Part shown: positions 52,277 through 62,302 of the stretch, one piece after another
How the letters are laid out: each line of letters starts with the position of its first letter
Numbering within the stretch: the stretch's first letter is position 1
Source of the DNA: Vibrio pomeroyi
GTDB lineage: Bacteria > Pseudomonadota > Gammaproteobacteria > Enterobacterales > Vibrionaceae
Reading direction: 5' to 3'
Assembly (NCBI RefSeq): GCF_024347595.1
Contig: NZ_AP025506.1
Location: 2,170,001-2,234,000 of the forward strand
Length of the DNA: 64,000 nt
Position numbers and translations under genes: made by a program
The notes under the pieces: generated by a model
Seen by the model: the letters and a program-made list of their open reading frames with translations, nothing else
The model's database searches: none
Told to the model about the DNA's origin: nothing

Positions 52277-53260
52277 ATGGAGAAACAGGCTACTTTAATA
52301 TCGTTCATACCCTCTTTATCGTTAATCATAACTGCTGCTATTTACACTCCAGCGATATGGGCCAATAAAGATTACGGCCCCTTAATTAGTTACACCCAAG
52401 CACCATTGCAATCCGTTCGTCTCACTCCGACACTTCGCTCTGGTTTCCCACTCGAAGAGAATAAAATTGAAATATTTACCGCGTTAACTGCCGCAAGTAT
52501 CTGGGCCAATTCCCACGACTACCATTTAGACTATTATCAGAATCAACTTCAATCTGGTTTACGATGGCAATTAACTCAAGCGTGGCAAGTCGAGTTCAAT
52601 TACCGTTACCTTTACGCCGCCAACAATCACCTCGACAAAATCACCATCAACTTTCATGACCTATTCGACATTGACCAAGCTGGGCGCGATCGAAAGGAAC
52701 GACATCAATTTGATATTTACGCACCAGACCACGGCATCAATATTCGAGACTTCTCCGGCGACACGTTGACTAGCGCTTTCACCCTCTACACTCAATACCA
52801 AATCATAGATATTGAAAACCACGGCTTATCTTTTGGTGTCTCCCTCTATCATAACAATGTCAGCCACGGTGCATTCGAAGGAAGCAGCACCGAGCAAAGC
52901 GCTCAATTCAACTATGCATACCAACTCGATATCAATACCTTCTATACAAGCCTAGGGTTGGCGAATCAGTCTAATCGAGATGTAGAGAATGGTTTTTCAC
53001 ATAAGAAAACGACATGGTCATGGATGGGCGGCTATCAACTCACGCTATTTGACAACCATGAATTGCACCTAGAATATCGTTGGTATGAAGGCGCAGAAGA
53101 TGGCGAAACTGAGTTTTCAGAGCCAGCGAATGAAATGATGTTTGGTTATCGCTATGTAATGCAACGCTCGGCAGTTGAGATATCCATCATCGAGAACATC
53201 TTCAATATGGACAACTCCACCGATGTCGCCTTTCAATTGGCTTATCGGCATCAGTGGTAA
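52277..53260 (+). CDS. DUF3187 family protein, probable outer-membrane beta-barrel
   Basis: 327 residues with an N-terminal hydrophobic signal ending at about AIWA (residue 30). The mature part shows many alternating strands ending in aromatic residues (LRWQLTQAWQVEFNYRYLY, HELHLEYRWYEG, MMFGYRYVM) and a C-terminal AYRHQW, so an outer-membrane barrel is likely. I believe it belongs to DUF3187, a family common in Vibrio with no known function. ATG 52277 has GAGG five bases upstream; GTG 52271 is an alternative. It is a single-gene unit. Confidence 0.75.
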   Translation: MEKQATLISFIPSLSLIITAAIYTPAIWANKDYGPLISYTQAPLQSVRLTPTLRSGFPLEENKIEIFTALTAASIWANSHDYHLDYYQNQLQSGLRWQLTQAWQVEFNYRYLYAANNHLDKITINFHDLFDIDQAGRDRKERHQFDIYAPDHGINIRDFSGDTLTSAFTLYTQYQIIDIENHGLSFGVSLYHNNVSHGAFEGSSTEQSAQFNYAYQLDINTFYTSLGLANQSNRDVENGFSHKKTTWSWMGGYQLTLFDNHELHLEYRWYEGAEDGETEFSEPANEMMFGYRYVMQRSAVEISIIENIFNMDNSTDVAFQLAYRHQW

Positions 53261-53287
53261 ATCTATTTCAATTCGAGGTTAAGGATT

Positions 53288-53316
53288 AAAAAAGCCGAAC
53301 AATTAAGCTCGGCTTT
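53288..53316 (-). terminator. Rho-independent terminator for the Spo0M-like gene
   Basis: AAAGCCGA and TCGGCTTT form an 8-bp stem with a 10-nt loop; on the minus strand it is followed by six T's. It may also slow plus-strand transcription from the DUF3187 gene. Confidence 0.78.
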
Positions 53317-53351
53317 GGCGACTGTGTTGTCATTACTAGTAGATAGAGCAA

Positions 53352-54095
53352 CTACGCGCTCATGATTCTTGAAACTGCGTTACGAATGTCTGAGTCAGCT
53401 GCATTAGCAGGTAAGCTGAATGAGATGTATTGGTCACCACGGAAGCTCATTGAGCGGTCGATTTCAGCTAAGCAGTGAACCATAGAGCCTTCAACGATGA
53501 ATGACAGCTCGATCTCTTTGTTATTCATAAAGCCGCCGCTACGGAATTCAATCTCTTGGTAACAACCCGAACGTGAAGCAAAGTTGTTGCCTTTCAAGAA
53601 GCCCTTCTCTACATCAGCTTTCACCATTGCCATGCCCGATGCTTCGACACCTTGGATGATTTTAGCAACTGTTGGCAGTGGATGAACGGAGATAAAGTCT
53701 CGGTCTTTAGGGTCAATCGCGAAGCCGATATCTAGGTTCGTTTCTACCCACACATGGCACTGGTTCATTTGTGCGTTCAATGCAGTGACTGGCGTTTCAT
53801 CATTCAGCTTTAGACGGAATGGAACGAGTTTGGTTTCGCCCGGTTGGATAACGAAAGGCTCTACAGCTTGAATACGACCAAGTGAAAAGGTTTCGTAACT
53901 GGTGCTGTCTTCTACTTCGACTTTCACTTCTGTGTTGAGAACTAAGTTGATCAGGTCGATTTGTTGCTCAACGTCGCCACCAATGATGTGAACATTGCCA
54001 GACAACTCGCCACCTTGGAAAACGTCAATATTATCTAAGACGGTATCGACCTTTGCCGCACCGATGCCCAACGAGGCCTTCAATTTCTTAAACAT
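53352..54095 (-). CDS. Spo0M-like (arrestin-fold) protein
   Basis: 247 residues, full length for the Spo0M family. The N-terminal half has the arrestin-like pattern FKKLKASLGIGAAKVDTVLD, GGELSGNVHIIGG, then PFVIQPGETKLVPFRLKL; the C-terminal half has FASRSGCYQEIEFRSGG, a repeat of the same fold. In Bacillus, Spo0M affects sporulation and cell division; in Vibrio, which does not sporulate, its job is unknown. No signal peptide. It diverges from hutC. Confidence 0.85.
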   Translation of the reverse strand: MFKKLKASLGIGAAKVDTVLDNIDVFQGGELSGNVHIIGGDVEQQIDLINLVLNTEVKVEVEDSTSYETFSLGRIQAVEPFVIQPGETKLVPFRLKLNDETPVTALNAQMNQCHVWVETNLDIGFAIDPKDRDFISVHPLPTVAKIIQGVEASGMAMVKADVEKGFLKGNNFASRSGCYQEIEFRSGGFMNNKEIELSFIVEGSMVHCLAEIDRSMSFRGDQYISFSLPANAADSDIRNAVSRIMSA

Positions 54096-54249
54096 ATTAT
54101 TTCCCTTTCTAATTATCTGATTTGCGAATAGTTATTGCGTGACAATTTCCGACACTTGCCCCACAGAATCAAGCAATTTGCGCTATCAATGTTGAACAAG
54201 CTCACATCCTCTGAGGAAATGTTGAAATCATGAAAAAATCCGTTACTCT

Positions 54250-54265
54250 ATTTGTATAGTCAAAT
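54250..54265. promoter_or_regulatory. Probable HutC operator before hutC
   Basis: ATTTGTATAGTCAAAT: ATTTG and CAAAT arms flank TATAGT. The core GTATAGTC is one base from the HutC-subfamily pattern GT.TA.AC. It lies 12 nt before the hutC ATG, so HutC probably represses itself. Confidence 0.65.
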
Positions 54266-54276
54266 AAGGTTTCATT

Positions 54277-54990
54277 ATGTCGAAAGCGCCGCTCTACCTT
54301 CAGATAAAACAGTTCATAGACGACAAGATTAGCAATGGTCATTGGCCGGTGGGTTATCAAATTACCACCGAACTCGAACTCACAGAGCAGTTCAATGTGA
54401 GTCGAATGACGGTGAATAAAGCAATTCGAGATCTTGTGTCTGAAGGCAAGCTCATCAGGAAGCCAAGACTGGGCACTTTTGTGTGTGAGCCAGAGGAAAA
54501 AGCGCAATCTCCCCTACTTGATATCAACAACATCGCCCAAGAGATCAAAGACCGTGGCCAAACCTACACAAGCCAAGTGATCAAGCACGATAGTATCAAG
54601 GCTGATGAAAGCACCGCCACACGGTTAGGTGTGATGATCAATGCAGAAGTATTCTATAGTGAAATCATCCACTTTGCCGATAACACGCCGATACAACTGG
54701 AAGCGCGCTGGGTGAACTCTCAAGCTGCTCCAAACTATCTAGAGCAAGACTTTTCAACCTCAACGCCCAATGAATATCTTTCAAAAAGCTGCCCATTGAG
54801 TGCGATTGAACACACCGTCGAGGCCATCATTCCAGACTCTAATATCCGTCAGGCATTAAAACTAACGGAATCAGAACCTTGCTTGCTTCTCAATAGAAGA
54901 ACATGGAGCAAGGAACGCCTTATCAGCTTTGCATTACTCTACCACCCTGGCTCTAAGTACAAATTAAGCTCTAAGATAGTTTTAGATTAA
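54277..54990 (+). CDS. hutC: Histidine utilisation repressor, GntR/HutC family
   Basis: 237 residues. Residues 1-70 are a GntR winged helix (PLYLQIKQFIDDKI, WPVGYQI, ELTEQFNVSRMTVNKAIRDLV, GTFVCEP); residues about 90-230 are a UTRA ligand domain, which binds urocanate in HutC. The downstream hutIGUH operon fixes its role. HutC-type palindromes lie before this gene and before hutI. Urocanate release of HutC would induce both transcripts. Confidence 0.92.
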   Translation: MSKAPLYLQIKQFIDDKISNGHWPVGYQITTELELTEQFNVSRMTVNKAIRDLVSEGKLIRKPRLGTFVCEPEEKAQSPLLDINNIAQEIKDRGQTYTSQVIKHDSIKADESTATRLGVMINAEVFYSEIIHFADNTPIQLEARWVNSQAAPNYLEQDFSTSTPNEYLSKSCPLSAIEHTVEAIIPDSNIRQALKLTESEPCLLLNRRTWSKERLISFALLYHPGSKYKLSSKIVLD

Positions 54991-55061
54991 AGAATATCAT
55001 CCTGATCGCCGATCACATTTTTGCAACATCAACTTGATTCGGGTCAGTATTTAGCCTATTT

Positions 55062-55077
55062 ATTTGTATATACATTT
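55062..55077. promoter_or_regulatory. Probable HutC operator before hutI
   Basis: TGTATATACA (55065-55074) is a perfect palindrome whose core GTATATAC (55066-55073) fits the HutC-subfamily pattern GT.TA.AC. It lies 30 nt before the hutI start, the expected place for repressing hutIGUH. Confidence 0.72.
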
Positions 55078-55103
55078 ATTGTTTAGCAAAGATCTAGGTG
55101 ATT

Positions 55104-56348
55104 ATGAATTTGATCCTCAAAAATGCACGAGTGGTTTCGATGAGCTCGGGAGCAGATGGTTATCAACCTTCTTCCCTTCAAGATATCGTTATCGAAAACG
55201 GTAAGATCGTATCTCTATCTCACTCAAGCGATGAGTCACTTCATTGTGAAACAGCGGATGTTAGCCGCTCTGTTGATCACATCATCTACGACTGCAAAAA
55301 CAAGCTCGTTACCCCAGGGCTGATTGACTGCCACACTCACCTTGTATTTGCAGGCAATCGCGCCAATGAATTTGAACAACGTTTAAATGGTGTGTCTTAC
55401 ACCGACATCGCGAAAAAAGGCGGTGGTATTTTAGCAACGGTAACGGCGACTCGAGCAGCACAAGAAGCCGAGTTAGTTGAGATGGCGCTGACTAGATTAG
55501 ACGGGCTTCTGAGAAGTGGCGTCACCAGCGTTGAAGTAAAGTCAGGCTACGGTTTAACGCTTGAAGACGAACTCAAGATGTTACGTGCTGCTAAAGCCTT
55601 AGAAAATCACCGTCGTATCAAGGTCACCACCACACTCCTTGCAGCACATGCTGTACCACCGGAATATAAAGAACAGCCAGAACGTTACATTGATCTGGTC
55701 TGCCAAGAGATCATCCCTAAAGCCGCAGAGCAAGGACTAGCCGATGCAGTCGACGTATTCTGTGAATCGATCGGCTTTAACCTAGAGCAAACCGAGCGTG
55801 TGTTTGCGGCTGCTAAAGAACATGGGCTAGCGATCAAAGGCCACACAGAGCAGCTTTCTAACATGGGCGGCAGCGCGCTTGCCGCGAAATACGGTGCTCT
55901 CTCTGTTGATCATGTTGAGTACCTAGATGAAACCGGAGTAAAAGCACTGGCGAAATCAGGCACAGTTGCAACATTACTGCCCGGTGCTTTCTACTTCTTG
56001 AAAGAGGCTCAACAGCCACCAATCGCCCTACTTCGCGAGCACAACATCCCAATGGCAATTGCGACCGACTTGAATCCCGGCACCTCACCTTTTGCTGATT
56101 TAACACTGATGATGAACATGAGCTGCACGTTATTTGGTACGACGCCTGAAGAAGCGTTGCGTGGTGTTACTTGCCATGCTGCAGCTGCCATTGGCGAATC
56201 GCAAGACAGGGGCAAAATTGAAGTCGCCTACGCTGCGGACTTGGCTATCTGGAATATCGAGCACCCTGCCGACTTAAGCTATCAAGTCGGTGTTCCCCAC
56301 CTGCATAAACGCATTGTTAATGGCGAGGTATGTCATGACGCAATCTAA
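55104..56348 (+). CDS. hutI: Imidazolonepropionase
   Basis: 414 residues, third enzyme of histidine degradation: opens imidazolone-propionate to formiminoglutamate. Amidohydrolase fold with metal ligands in [21 protein letters not shown] sequence (HTH), the His in [19 protein letters not shown], and the Asp in [11 protein letters not shown] chose ATG 55104 (AGG six bases upstream) over a GTG at 55098. The stop overlaps hutG by 14 nt. In this cluster hutI comes first, so the gene order does not follow the reaction order. Confidence 0.95.
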   Translation: MNLILKNARVVSMSSGADGYQPSSLQDIVIENGKIVSLSHSSDESLHCETADVSRSVDHIIYDCKNKLVTPGLIDCHTHLVFAGNRANEFEQRLNGVSYTDIAKKGGGILATVTATRAAQEAELVEMALTRLDGLLRSGVTSVEVKSGYGLTLEDELKMLRAAKALENHRRIKVTTTLLAAHAVPPEYKEQPERYIDLVCQEIIPKAAEQGLADAVDVFCESIGFNLEQTERVFAAAKEHGLAIKGHTEQLSNMGGSALAAKYGALSVDHVEYLDETGVKALAKSGTVATLLPGAFYFLKEAQQPPIALLREHNIPMAIATDLNPGTSPFADLTLMMNMSCTLFGTTPEEALRGVTCHAAAAIGESQDRGKIEVAYAADLAIWNIEHPADLSYQVGVPHLHKRIVNGEVCHDAI

Positions 56349-57363
56349 ACCCAACAGCACTAACGCAACTACAGTCACCACCCACAACTTTGTGTGGACG
56401 GGACGCAATGATCTTGAAGATGGCGAACTCGGTACTCGCATTCATCACATTACCAAGCAAGTACAGAGTACTGATTTAAATGACGAACTTACTGACAACG
56501 CTGTTGCCTTGGTTGGTTTCGCCAGCGATGCTGGAGTGGCAAGAAATAAAGGACGTGTTGGCGCGAAACAAGCACCTAATTTGATTCGTCAAGCGTTGGC
56601 CAATATGGCTTGGCACAGTGATGCACATATTGCTGATCTTGGTGATGTTGAATGTAACGACAGTCAATTAGAAGTGAGCCAAAAACAGTGTGCTTCTGTG
56701 ATTGCCAATGCGCTATCAACCAACAAAGTGATTACCCTTGGCGGTGGTCACGAAGTGGCTTGGGCGTCTTTCCAGGGCCTAGCTGAACATCTACATAAAG
56801 CTCAACCAGAGCGCAAGCCTAAGATAGGCATCGTTAATTTTGATGCTCACTTTGACCTTCGAGAATTCGAAAGCGACATCGCTGACGTTAAACCCAGTTC
56901 AGGTACACCATTTAATCAGATCAGCGATTACTGCCACACACATCAGTGGCCATTCCATTACGCTTGCCTAGGTGTGAGTGCCGCCAGCAATACCAAAGCA
57001 CTGTTCAATAAAGCCGATCAACTCGGTGTGTGGTACGAACATGATCGCGATATCACCCAAGTAAACCAAATAGCTCAACTGGTTAAGTTGCAAAAATTCA
57101 TCGCTGAGTGTGATTACCTCTACCTCACTATTGACCTTGACGTATTCCCTGCTGCGACTGCGCCAGGTGTCAGTGCCCCAGCAGCAAGAGGCGTTAGCTA
57201 TGAAGCGCTCGCACCTTTTCTAGAACAGATTTTCAAACACAGTGAAAAACTCATTATCGCGGACATTGCGGAATACAACCCAGACTACGACGTCGACTGC
57301 CAAACGGCTCGATTAGCGGCGCGTTTGTGTTGGGATATAGCTTCAGCAATGGCCAGTGACTAA
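56335..57363 (+). CDS. hutG: Formimidoylglutamase
   Basis: 342 residues, ureohydrolase fold, converts N-formimidoyl-glutamate to glutamate and formamide, completing the pathway. Mn-binding motifs are [24 protein letters not shown] and [19 protein letters not shown] chose ATG 56335, which has GAGG six bases upstream inside the hutI coding end; an earlier in-frame start at 56290 would overlap hutI by 59 nt. A hexanucleotide repeat follows its stop. It is a distant relative of speB in this window. Confidence 0.94.
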   Translation: MTQSKPNSTNATTVTTHNFVWTGRNDLEDGELGTRIHHITKQVQSTDLNDELTDNAVALVGFASDAGVARNKGRVGAKQAPNLIRQALANMAWHSDAHIADLGDVECNDSQLEVSQKQCASVIANALSTNKVITLGGGHEVAWASFQGLAEHLHKAQPERKPKIGIVNFDAHFDLREFESDIADVKPSSGTPFNQISDYCHTHQWPFHYACLGVSAASNTKALFNKADQLGVWYEHDRDITQVNQIAQLVKLQKFIAECDYLYLTIDLDVFPAATAPGVSAPAARGVSYEALAPFLEQIFKHSEKLIIADIAEYNPDYDVDCQTARLAARLCWDIASAMASD

Positions 57364-57378
57364 TCCAGCTATACCGAT

Positions 57379-57420
57379 AACTACAACTACAACTACAACT
57401 ACAACTACAACTACAACTAT
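57379..57420. repeat. Hexanucleotide tandem repeat AACTAC, seven copies
   Basis: Six perfect AACTAC copies (57379-57414) and a last AACTAT (57415-57420). The array lies between the hutG stop and hutU start, inside the hut operon, 28 nt before the hutU ATG. Copy-number change would alter the spacing in the untranslated stretch without a frameshift. Confidence 0.95.
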
Positions 57421-57447
57421 ATAACGTGAAACAGAAGGAATTCCAAA

Positions 57448-59142
57448 ATGACGGAACACCACAACAGTGACCCTCGTCTCGACACGACTCGCGAAATTCG
57501 CGCACCTCATGGCACCACTTTGCGCGCTAAATCTTGGTTAACAGAAGCACCACTACGTATGCTGATGAACAACCTAGATCCTGATGTGGCAGAACACCCA
57601 CATGCACTGGTTGTGTATGGTGGTATTGGTCGCGTCGCGCGTGATTGGAAATGTTATGACAAGATTGTAGAAGTATTAGAACGTTTAGAAGATGACCAAA
57701 CGCTACTTGTCCAGTCAGGTAAACCTGTAGGCGTGTTCCCGACTCATAAAAACGCACCTCGCGTATTAATCGCTAACTCGAACCTTGTTCCACACTGGGC
57801 AAACTGGGAACACTTCAACGAGCTCGATAAAGAAGGCTTGATGATGTATGGCCAAATGACTGCAGGCAGCTGGATCTACATCGGATCACAAGGCATCGTT
57901 CAAGGTACTTACGAAACCTTTGTCGCTATCGCGAAGAAACACTTCCAAGGCGAAGCCAAAGGTAAATGGGTACTCACAGGTGGCCTTGGCGGCATGGGTG
58001 GCGCTCAGCCTCTTGCAGCTACCATGGCTGGCTTCTCAATGATTGCGGTTGAGTGTGATGAATCACGAATCGACTATCGCCTACGTACAGGTTATGTCGA
58101 CAAGAAAGCCACCAGCTTAGATGAAGCGATGGCTATGATTAAAGAGTCAGACACACCTATTTCTGTTGGCCTACTTGGTAACGCTGCTGATGTGTTCCCT
58201 GAGTTAGTAGAGCGCAACATCACGCCAGATGTCGTGACTGACCAAACTTCTGCCCACGATCCTCTGAACGGCTACTTACCGCAAGGATGGACGATGGAGA
58301 AAGCCGCACAAGAGCGCACCATTGATGAAGCAAAAGTCGTAAAAGCGGCGAAGCAGTCCATGGCAATTCAAGTTCAAGCGATGCTAGACCTGCAATATCG
58401 CGGCGCTGCGACCGTAGATTACGGTAACAACATTCGCCAAATGGCATTGGAAGAAGGCGTAGAAAACGCGTTTGATTTCCCAGGTTTCGTTCCTGCTTAT
58501 ATTCGTCAACTGTTCTGTGAAGGCATCGGTCCATTCCGTTGGGCTGCACTGTCTGGTGACCCAGAAGACATCTACAAAACAGATCAAAAAGTAAAAGAAC
58601 TGATTCCAGACAACCCACATCTGCACAACTGGCTAGACATGGCGCGTGAACGTATCCAGTTCCAAGGCTTACCGGCTCGTATCTGCTGGGTTGGCTTGAA
58701 AGACCGTGAACGTTTAGGTCAAGCATTCAATGAAATGGTGAAAAATGGCGAACTGAAAGCACCAGTAGTGATCGGTCGTGACCACCTAGATTCAGGTTCT
58801 GTTGCAAGCCCGAACCGCGAAACAGAAGGCATGATGGATGGATCAGATGCCGTATCAGATTGGCCTCTATTGAACGCACTACTAAACACAGCAGGCGGCG
58901 CAACATGGGTTTCTCTGCACCACGGTGGCGGCGTTGGTATGGGCTTCTCGCAACACTCAGGTATGGTGATTTGTTGTGACGGTTCTGAAGATGCATCACA
59001 ACGTATTGCTCGCGTACTTCACAATGACCCAGCAACCGGCGTTATGCGTCATGCGGATGCGGGTTACGATATTGCCAAGCAGTGTGCGAAAGAACAACAG
59101 CTTGATTTACCTATGCTAAACGAAGAACTTCGTCGCCTTTAA
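57448..59142 (+). CDS. hutU: Urocanate hydratase
   Basis: 564 residues, NAD+-dependent, converts urocanate to imidazolone-propionate. NAD-binding [18 protein letters not shown] near residue 177 and the late conserved stretches [26 protein letters not shown] and GMVICCDG are all present. Ribosome site AAGGAA nine bases before the ATG. Operon gap to hutG is 84 nt, half of it a hexanucleotide repeat; hutH starts 14 nt after the stop. Confidence 0.96.
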   Translation: MTEHHNSDPRLDTTREIRAPHGTTLRAKSWLTEAPLRMLMNNLDPDVAEHPHALVVYGGIGRVARDWKCYDKIVEVLERLEDDQTLLVQSGKPVGVFPTHKNAPRVLIANSNLVPHWANWEHFNELDKEGLMMYGQMTAGSWIYIGSQGIVQGTYETFVAIAKKHFQGEAKGKWVLTGGLGGMGGAQPLAATMAGFSMIAVECDESRIDYRLRTGYVDKKATSLDEAMAMIKESDTPISVGLLGNAADVFPELVERNITPDVVTDQTSAHDPLNGYLPQGWTMEKAAQERTIDEAKVVKAAKQSMAIQVQAMLDLQYRGAATVDYGNNIRQMALEEGVENAFDFPGFVPAYIRQLFCEGIGPFRWAALSGDPEDIYKTDQKVKELIPDNPHLHNWLDMARERIQFQGLPARICWVGLKDRERLGQAFNEMVKNGELKAPVVIGRDHLDSGSVASPNRETEGMMDGSDAVSDWPLLNALLNTAGGATWVSLHHGGGVGMGFSQHSGMVICCDGSEDASQRIARVLHNDPATGVMRHADAGYDIAKQCAKEQQLDLPMLNEELRRL

Positions 59143-59156
59143 TGTCTGGAGAGAAC

Positions 59157-60689
59157 ATGTTGAATTTATTACTTAAACCAGGACTTCTAGGCCTATCTGA
59201 ACTTCGCAAGATCAGTCGTAGCCCGGTGAACTTATCACTCGACCCTGCTGCAATCCCAGATATTGAAGCGAGCATGCAGGTTGTCGAACAAGTGATTGCT
59301 GAAGATCGTACTGTCTATGGCATCAACACAGGTTTTGGCTTGTTAGCAAACACCAAAATTGCGCCAGAAGATCTCGAAGTTCTACAAAAAAGTATCGTAC
59401 TTTCTCACGCGGCAGGCATCGGCAAGTTCATGTCTGATGAGACTGTACGTTTGATGATGGTGCTGAAGATTAACAGCTTGTCTCGTGGCTACTCCGGTAT
59501 CCGCCTCAAAGTAATTAATGCTCTTATCGATCTTGTGAACGCGCAGGTTTACCCATGTGTACCACAAAAAGGATCAGTTGGCGCATCTGGCGACCTTGCT
59601 CCCCTAGCCCACATGAGTACTGTTCTACTTGGTGAAGGCCAAGCACGACATAACGGCAAAATCATTACTGGTTTAGAAGCGATGAAGATCGCAGGGCTAG
59701 AGCCAATCACGCTCGCACCGAAAGAAGGTTTAGCGCTACTAAACGGCACACAAGCATCAACCGCATTTGCGTTAGAAGGTCTATTCGCAGCAGAAGATCT
59801 GTTTGCGTCTGCAACTGTCTGTGGCGCTATGTCTGTTGAAGCAGCACTCGGTAGTCGCCGCCCATTTGATCCTCGTATTCACCGCGTTCGTGGTCACCGT
59901 GGACAAATGGACGCTGCATTAGCTTACCGACATATGCTTGATCAAAAGAGTGAAATTGGTGAATCACACACTTGCTGTGAAAAGGTACAAGACCCGTATT
60001 CACTGCGTTGTCAGCCTCAAGTGATGGGCGCGTGTCTCCAGCAGATCCGTAACTCAGCAGAAACGCTAAACGTTGAAGCAAATTCGGTATCTGATAACCC
60101 GCTGGTTTTCGCTGACGATGGCGACATCATTTCAGGCGGTAACTTCCACGCAGAGCCTGTTGCAATGGCTGCCGATAATCTTGCATTAGCCATTGCCGAG
60201 ATCGGTAGCTTGTCAGAGCGTCGAATGGCACTGCTGATTGATAGTGCACTAAGTAAACTTCCACCTTTCTTGGTCGATAATGGCGGTGTTAACTCAGGCT
60301 TTATGATCGCTCAGGTCACTTCAGCAGCGTTAGCAAGCGAGAACAAAACACTGGCTCACCCGGCTTCTGTAGACAGCTTGCCAACGTCCGCTAACCAAGA
60401 GGATCACGTTTCGATGGCAACCTTTGCGGGTCGTCGTCTTCGTAACATGGCAGAAAACACTCGTGGAATCTTGGCGGTCGAGTACCTAGCAGCAGCACAA
60501 GGACTAGACTTCCGAGCACCAAATCTGTCTTCTCCTCGAGTAGAAGAAGCAAAACAAATCCTGCGCGAGAAAGTCAGCTTCTACGACAAAGACCGTTACT
60601 TCTCACCTGATATCGAGCAAGCAAACCTACTGCTCAAGTTATCAGTGCATAACCATCTAATGCCAGAAGGCCTACTATGTAGCTTCTAA
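59157..60689 (+). CDS. hutH: Histidine ammonia-lyase
   Basis: 510 residues, first enzyme of the pathway, removes ammonia from histidine to give urocanate. The Ala-Ser-Gly that forms the MIO prosthetic group is in [15 protein letters not shown] (near residue 142); YGINTGFG is the conserved N-terminal loop, and [15 protein letters not shown] lies near the C-terminus. I chose ATG 59157 (GGAG upstream) over ATG 59142. It is last in hutIGUH, with a hairpin 27 nt after the stop. No histidine transporter gene is nearby. Confidence 0.96.
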   Translation: MLNLLLKPGLLGLSELRKISRSPVNLSLDPAAIPDIEASMQVVEQVIAEDRTVYGINTGFGLLANTKIAPEDLEVLQKSIVLSHAAGIGKFMSDETVRLMMVLKINSLSRGYSGIRLKVINALIDLVNAQVYPCVPQKGSVGASGDLAPLAHMSTVLLGEGQARHNGKIITGLEAMKIAGLEPITLAPKEGLALLNGTQASTAFALEGLFAAEDLFASATVCGAMSVEAALGSRRPFDPRIHRVRGHRGQMDAALAYRHMLDQKSEIGESHTCCEKVQDPYSLRCQPQVMGACLQQIRNSAETLNVEANSVSDNPLVFADDGDIISGGNFHAEPVAMAADNLALAIAEIGSLSERRMALLIDSALSKLPPFLVDNGGVNSGFMIAQVTSAALASENKTLAHPASVDSLPTSANQEDHVSMATFAGRRLRNMAENTRGILAVEYLAAAQGLDFRAPNLSSPRVEEAKQILREKVSFYDKDRYFSPDIEQANLLLKLSVHNHLMPEGLLCSF

Positions 60690-60715
60690 GGTTTGGCGAA
60701 ATAGCACGTCATATA

Positions 60716-60742
60716 AACAGGGGCTATTGATTGGCCCCTGTT
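60716..60742 (+). terminator. Hairpin after the hut operon
   Basis: AACAGGGGC and GCCCCTGTT form a 9-bp stem with a 9-nt loop, followed only by GCATTG. Probably a terminator of moderate strength. Confidence 0.65.
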
Positions 60743-60900
60743 GCATTGAACTCAAGCCCTTACTCCCCTCAAAATCGTCACATACCATCCAACGTATTTA
60801 TCTAATCGACTGATATATAAGCAAAGTTAACTGGATAGACCATTAGAACGAAGTTAGTTAGCTATAATCCACCCCAGATTTGATGACTAATAGCGATACT

Positions 60901-61626
60901 ATGTTTCTGACACCTTACTTTTCTACTGAAGACAATCAATTTCAATTCACTCGTGAACAAGCTAGCCACTTTGCTAAAAAAGTAGCTGCTGACTTCAACC
61001 CTATTCACGATGAAGACAACAAGCGCTTCTGCGTGCCTGGCGATCTTTTGTTTGCAGTTCTCCTGCAAAAAGAAGGCATCAGCCAAAAAATGCGTTTTGA
61101 TTTTTCAGGTATGGTTGGTAACGGTATTGCACTAAGCGTTGATAACAAGTGTCAAAAAGAAAACTCACTGGTTGACGAGAAAGGCAAAGAGTACCTACAC
61201 ATGTCTTGTGAAGGTGAGAAAAGCCACGATCAAGCATTCATCGAACACGTAGTAACAAACTACGTTAAGTTCTCTGGCATGAACTTCCCACACATCATGG
61301 TTCCTCTTATGGAAGAACAACAAATGATGATAAACTGCCAACGCCCTCTTGTGATTTACGAGAGCATGGAAGTTGAATTTACTCGCCTAGACCTGTCTCA
61401 CCCTGAAGTTGAATTCTCTGGTGCGACTTTTGACGTTGAAGGTAAGCGCGGCATCGTCACCCTGAACTTCGATTTCAAAGAAGATGGCGAAGTAGTAGGT
61501 AAAGGTGTGAAGCGCATGGTAGCAAGCGGCCTTAAGCCATACGACCAAGCTTCTGTAGACGACCTAGTAAACCGCTTCAACGAACGCAAAGAGATGTTTC
61601 TAGCTCAGTTCGCAGCTGCTGCTTAA
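60901..61626 (+). CDS. DUF3581 family protein with MaoC-like motif
   Basis: 241 residues. I believe it is a DUF3581 protein. The N-terminus has AADFNPIHDEDNKRF, like the D-x-N-P-x-H motif of MaoC-type (R)-hydratases, followed by CVPGDLLFAVLL, where MaoC proteins have the hot-dog helix. The C-terminal half (FTRLDLSHPEVEFSGATFDVEGKRGIVTLNFDF) looks like a second, similar hot-dog sheet. It may bind or hydrate an acyl thioester; no function is known to me. I chose ATG 60901; ATG 60883 is in frame but has no better ribosome site. Single-gene unit ending in a strong terminator. Confidence 0.78.
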   Translation: MFLTPYFSTEDNQFQFTREQASHFAKKVAADFNPIHDEDNKRFCVPGDLLFAVLLQKEGISQKMRFDFSGMVGNGIALSVDNKCQKENSLVDEKGKEYLHMSCEGEKSHDQAFIEHVVTNYVKFSGMNFPHIMVPLMEEQQMMINCQRPLVIYESMEVEFTRLDLSHPEVEFSGATFDVEGKRGIVTLNFDFKEDGEVVGKGVKRMVASGLKPYDQASVDDLVNRFNERKEMFLAQFAAAA

Positions 61627-61679
61627 TAGACACTCTTATTTACACCACTTAATGTAAATAGCTCTAGGACAAGATCAAT

Positions 61680-61716
61680 AAAGCCCAGCTTGATACCCTC
61701 AAGCTGGGCTTTTTAG
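61680..61716 (+). terminator. Rho-independent terminator after the DUF3581 gene
   Basis: AAGCCCAGCTTGA and TCAAGCTGGGCTT form a 13-bp stem with a 5-nt loop, followed by a T-run. Confidence 0.9.
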
Positions 61717-61773
61717 TTTGTAGTTTTTAGTTGTGACTACACTAAACCACTCAAACCAGTACTCAGATAGGCA

Positions 61774-62235
61774 CTAAATCCAACGCCTAACCTTTTGTTT
61801 GTAATCAACATATTCAGCGCCGAACAATTGCTCTAGAGCACGCTCTTCTGGTTTGATTTGGAATTGATTCATATAAATAACGAACACAAAGCTGAGTAAG
61901 ATACTGAAGATGTTTTGAAAGTAGTAGCCAACGCAGAATAGTAAAATGAATAGCCCTAAATACATTGGGTTTCGGGTGTAACCGAAGATGCCGCTGTCCA
62001 CAACTGCCGAGGCGGTTTCGACTTTGATCGGGTTAACGGTGGTTTTCCGTTTTCGAAACTCCCAGATACCTGATAATCCGACCACGCCACTCAATGCGAT
62101 ACCAATACCTAAAACGACTGGCTTAAAAGGCAATACTATTGCCGCCGTACTTAGTTGTTGAGCACAGAAATAAGACGCAACTATTACCAATATAAACAGA
62201 GCAACCGGTGGTACTTTTAACTCAAGAAATCTCAT
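61774..62235 (-). CDS. Small integral-membrane methyltransferase (isoprenylcysteine/PEMT-like)
   Basis: 153 residues with about four membrane segments (LFILVIVASYF, VLGIGIALSGVVGLSGI, and two after GYTRNPMYLG). The motif SGIFGYTRNPMYLGLFILL and the C-terminal KPEERALEQLFGAEYVDYKQKVRRWI are the SAM-binding signature of the ICMT/PEMT-like family (GxxRNPxYxG, then EExxLxxxFGxxYxxYxxxVxRxI). The acceptor is unknown. I chose ATG 62235 with AAGGA five bases before the start spacing; the longer frame to 62355 would overlap the oxidoreductase gene and its terminator. Confidence 0.85.
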   Translation of the reverse strand: MRFLELKVPPVALFILVIVASYFCAQQLSTAAIVLPFKPVVLGIGIALSGVVGLSGIWEFRKRKTTVNPIKVETASAVVDSGIFGYTRNPMYLGLFILLFCVGYYFQNIFSILLSFVFVIYMNQFQIKPEERALEQLFGAEYVDYKQKVRRWI

Positions 62236-62269
62236 AGCTTTCCTTATTAACAATTCCATTGTTAGTTTA

Positions 62270-62296
62270 GAAAAAAGCCCAGCAATTGCTGGGCTA
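62270..62296 (-). terminator. Rho-independent terminator after the YdiJ-like gene
   Basis: AGCCCAGCAATTGCTGGGCT is a perfect palindrome (62276-62295); on the minus strand six T's follow. It separates the oxidoreductase gene from the methyltransferase gene. Confidence 0.85.
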
Positions 62297-62302
62297 AATA
62301 GT

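Noticed and set aside
55003..55015. Palindrome TGATCGCCGATCA before hutI, as a CRP or second HutC site
   Set aside because: It fits neither the CRP nor the HutC pattern; it may be chance.
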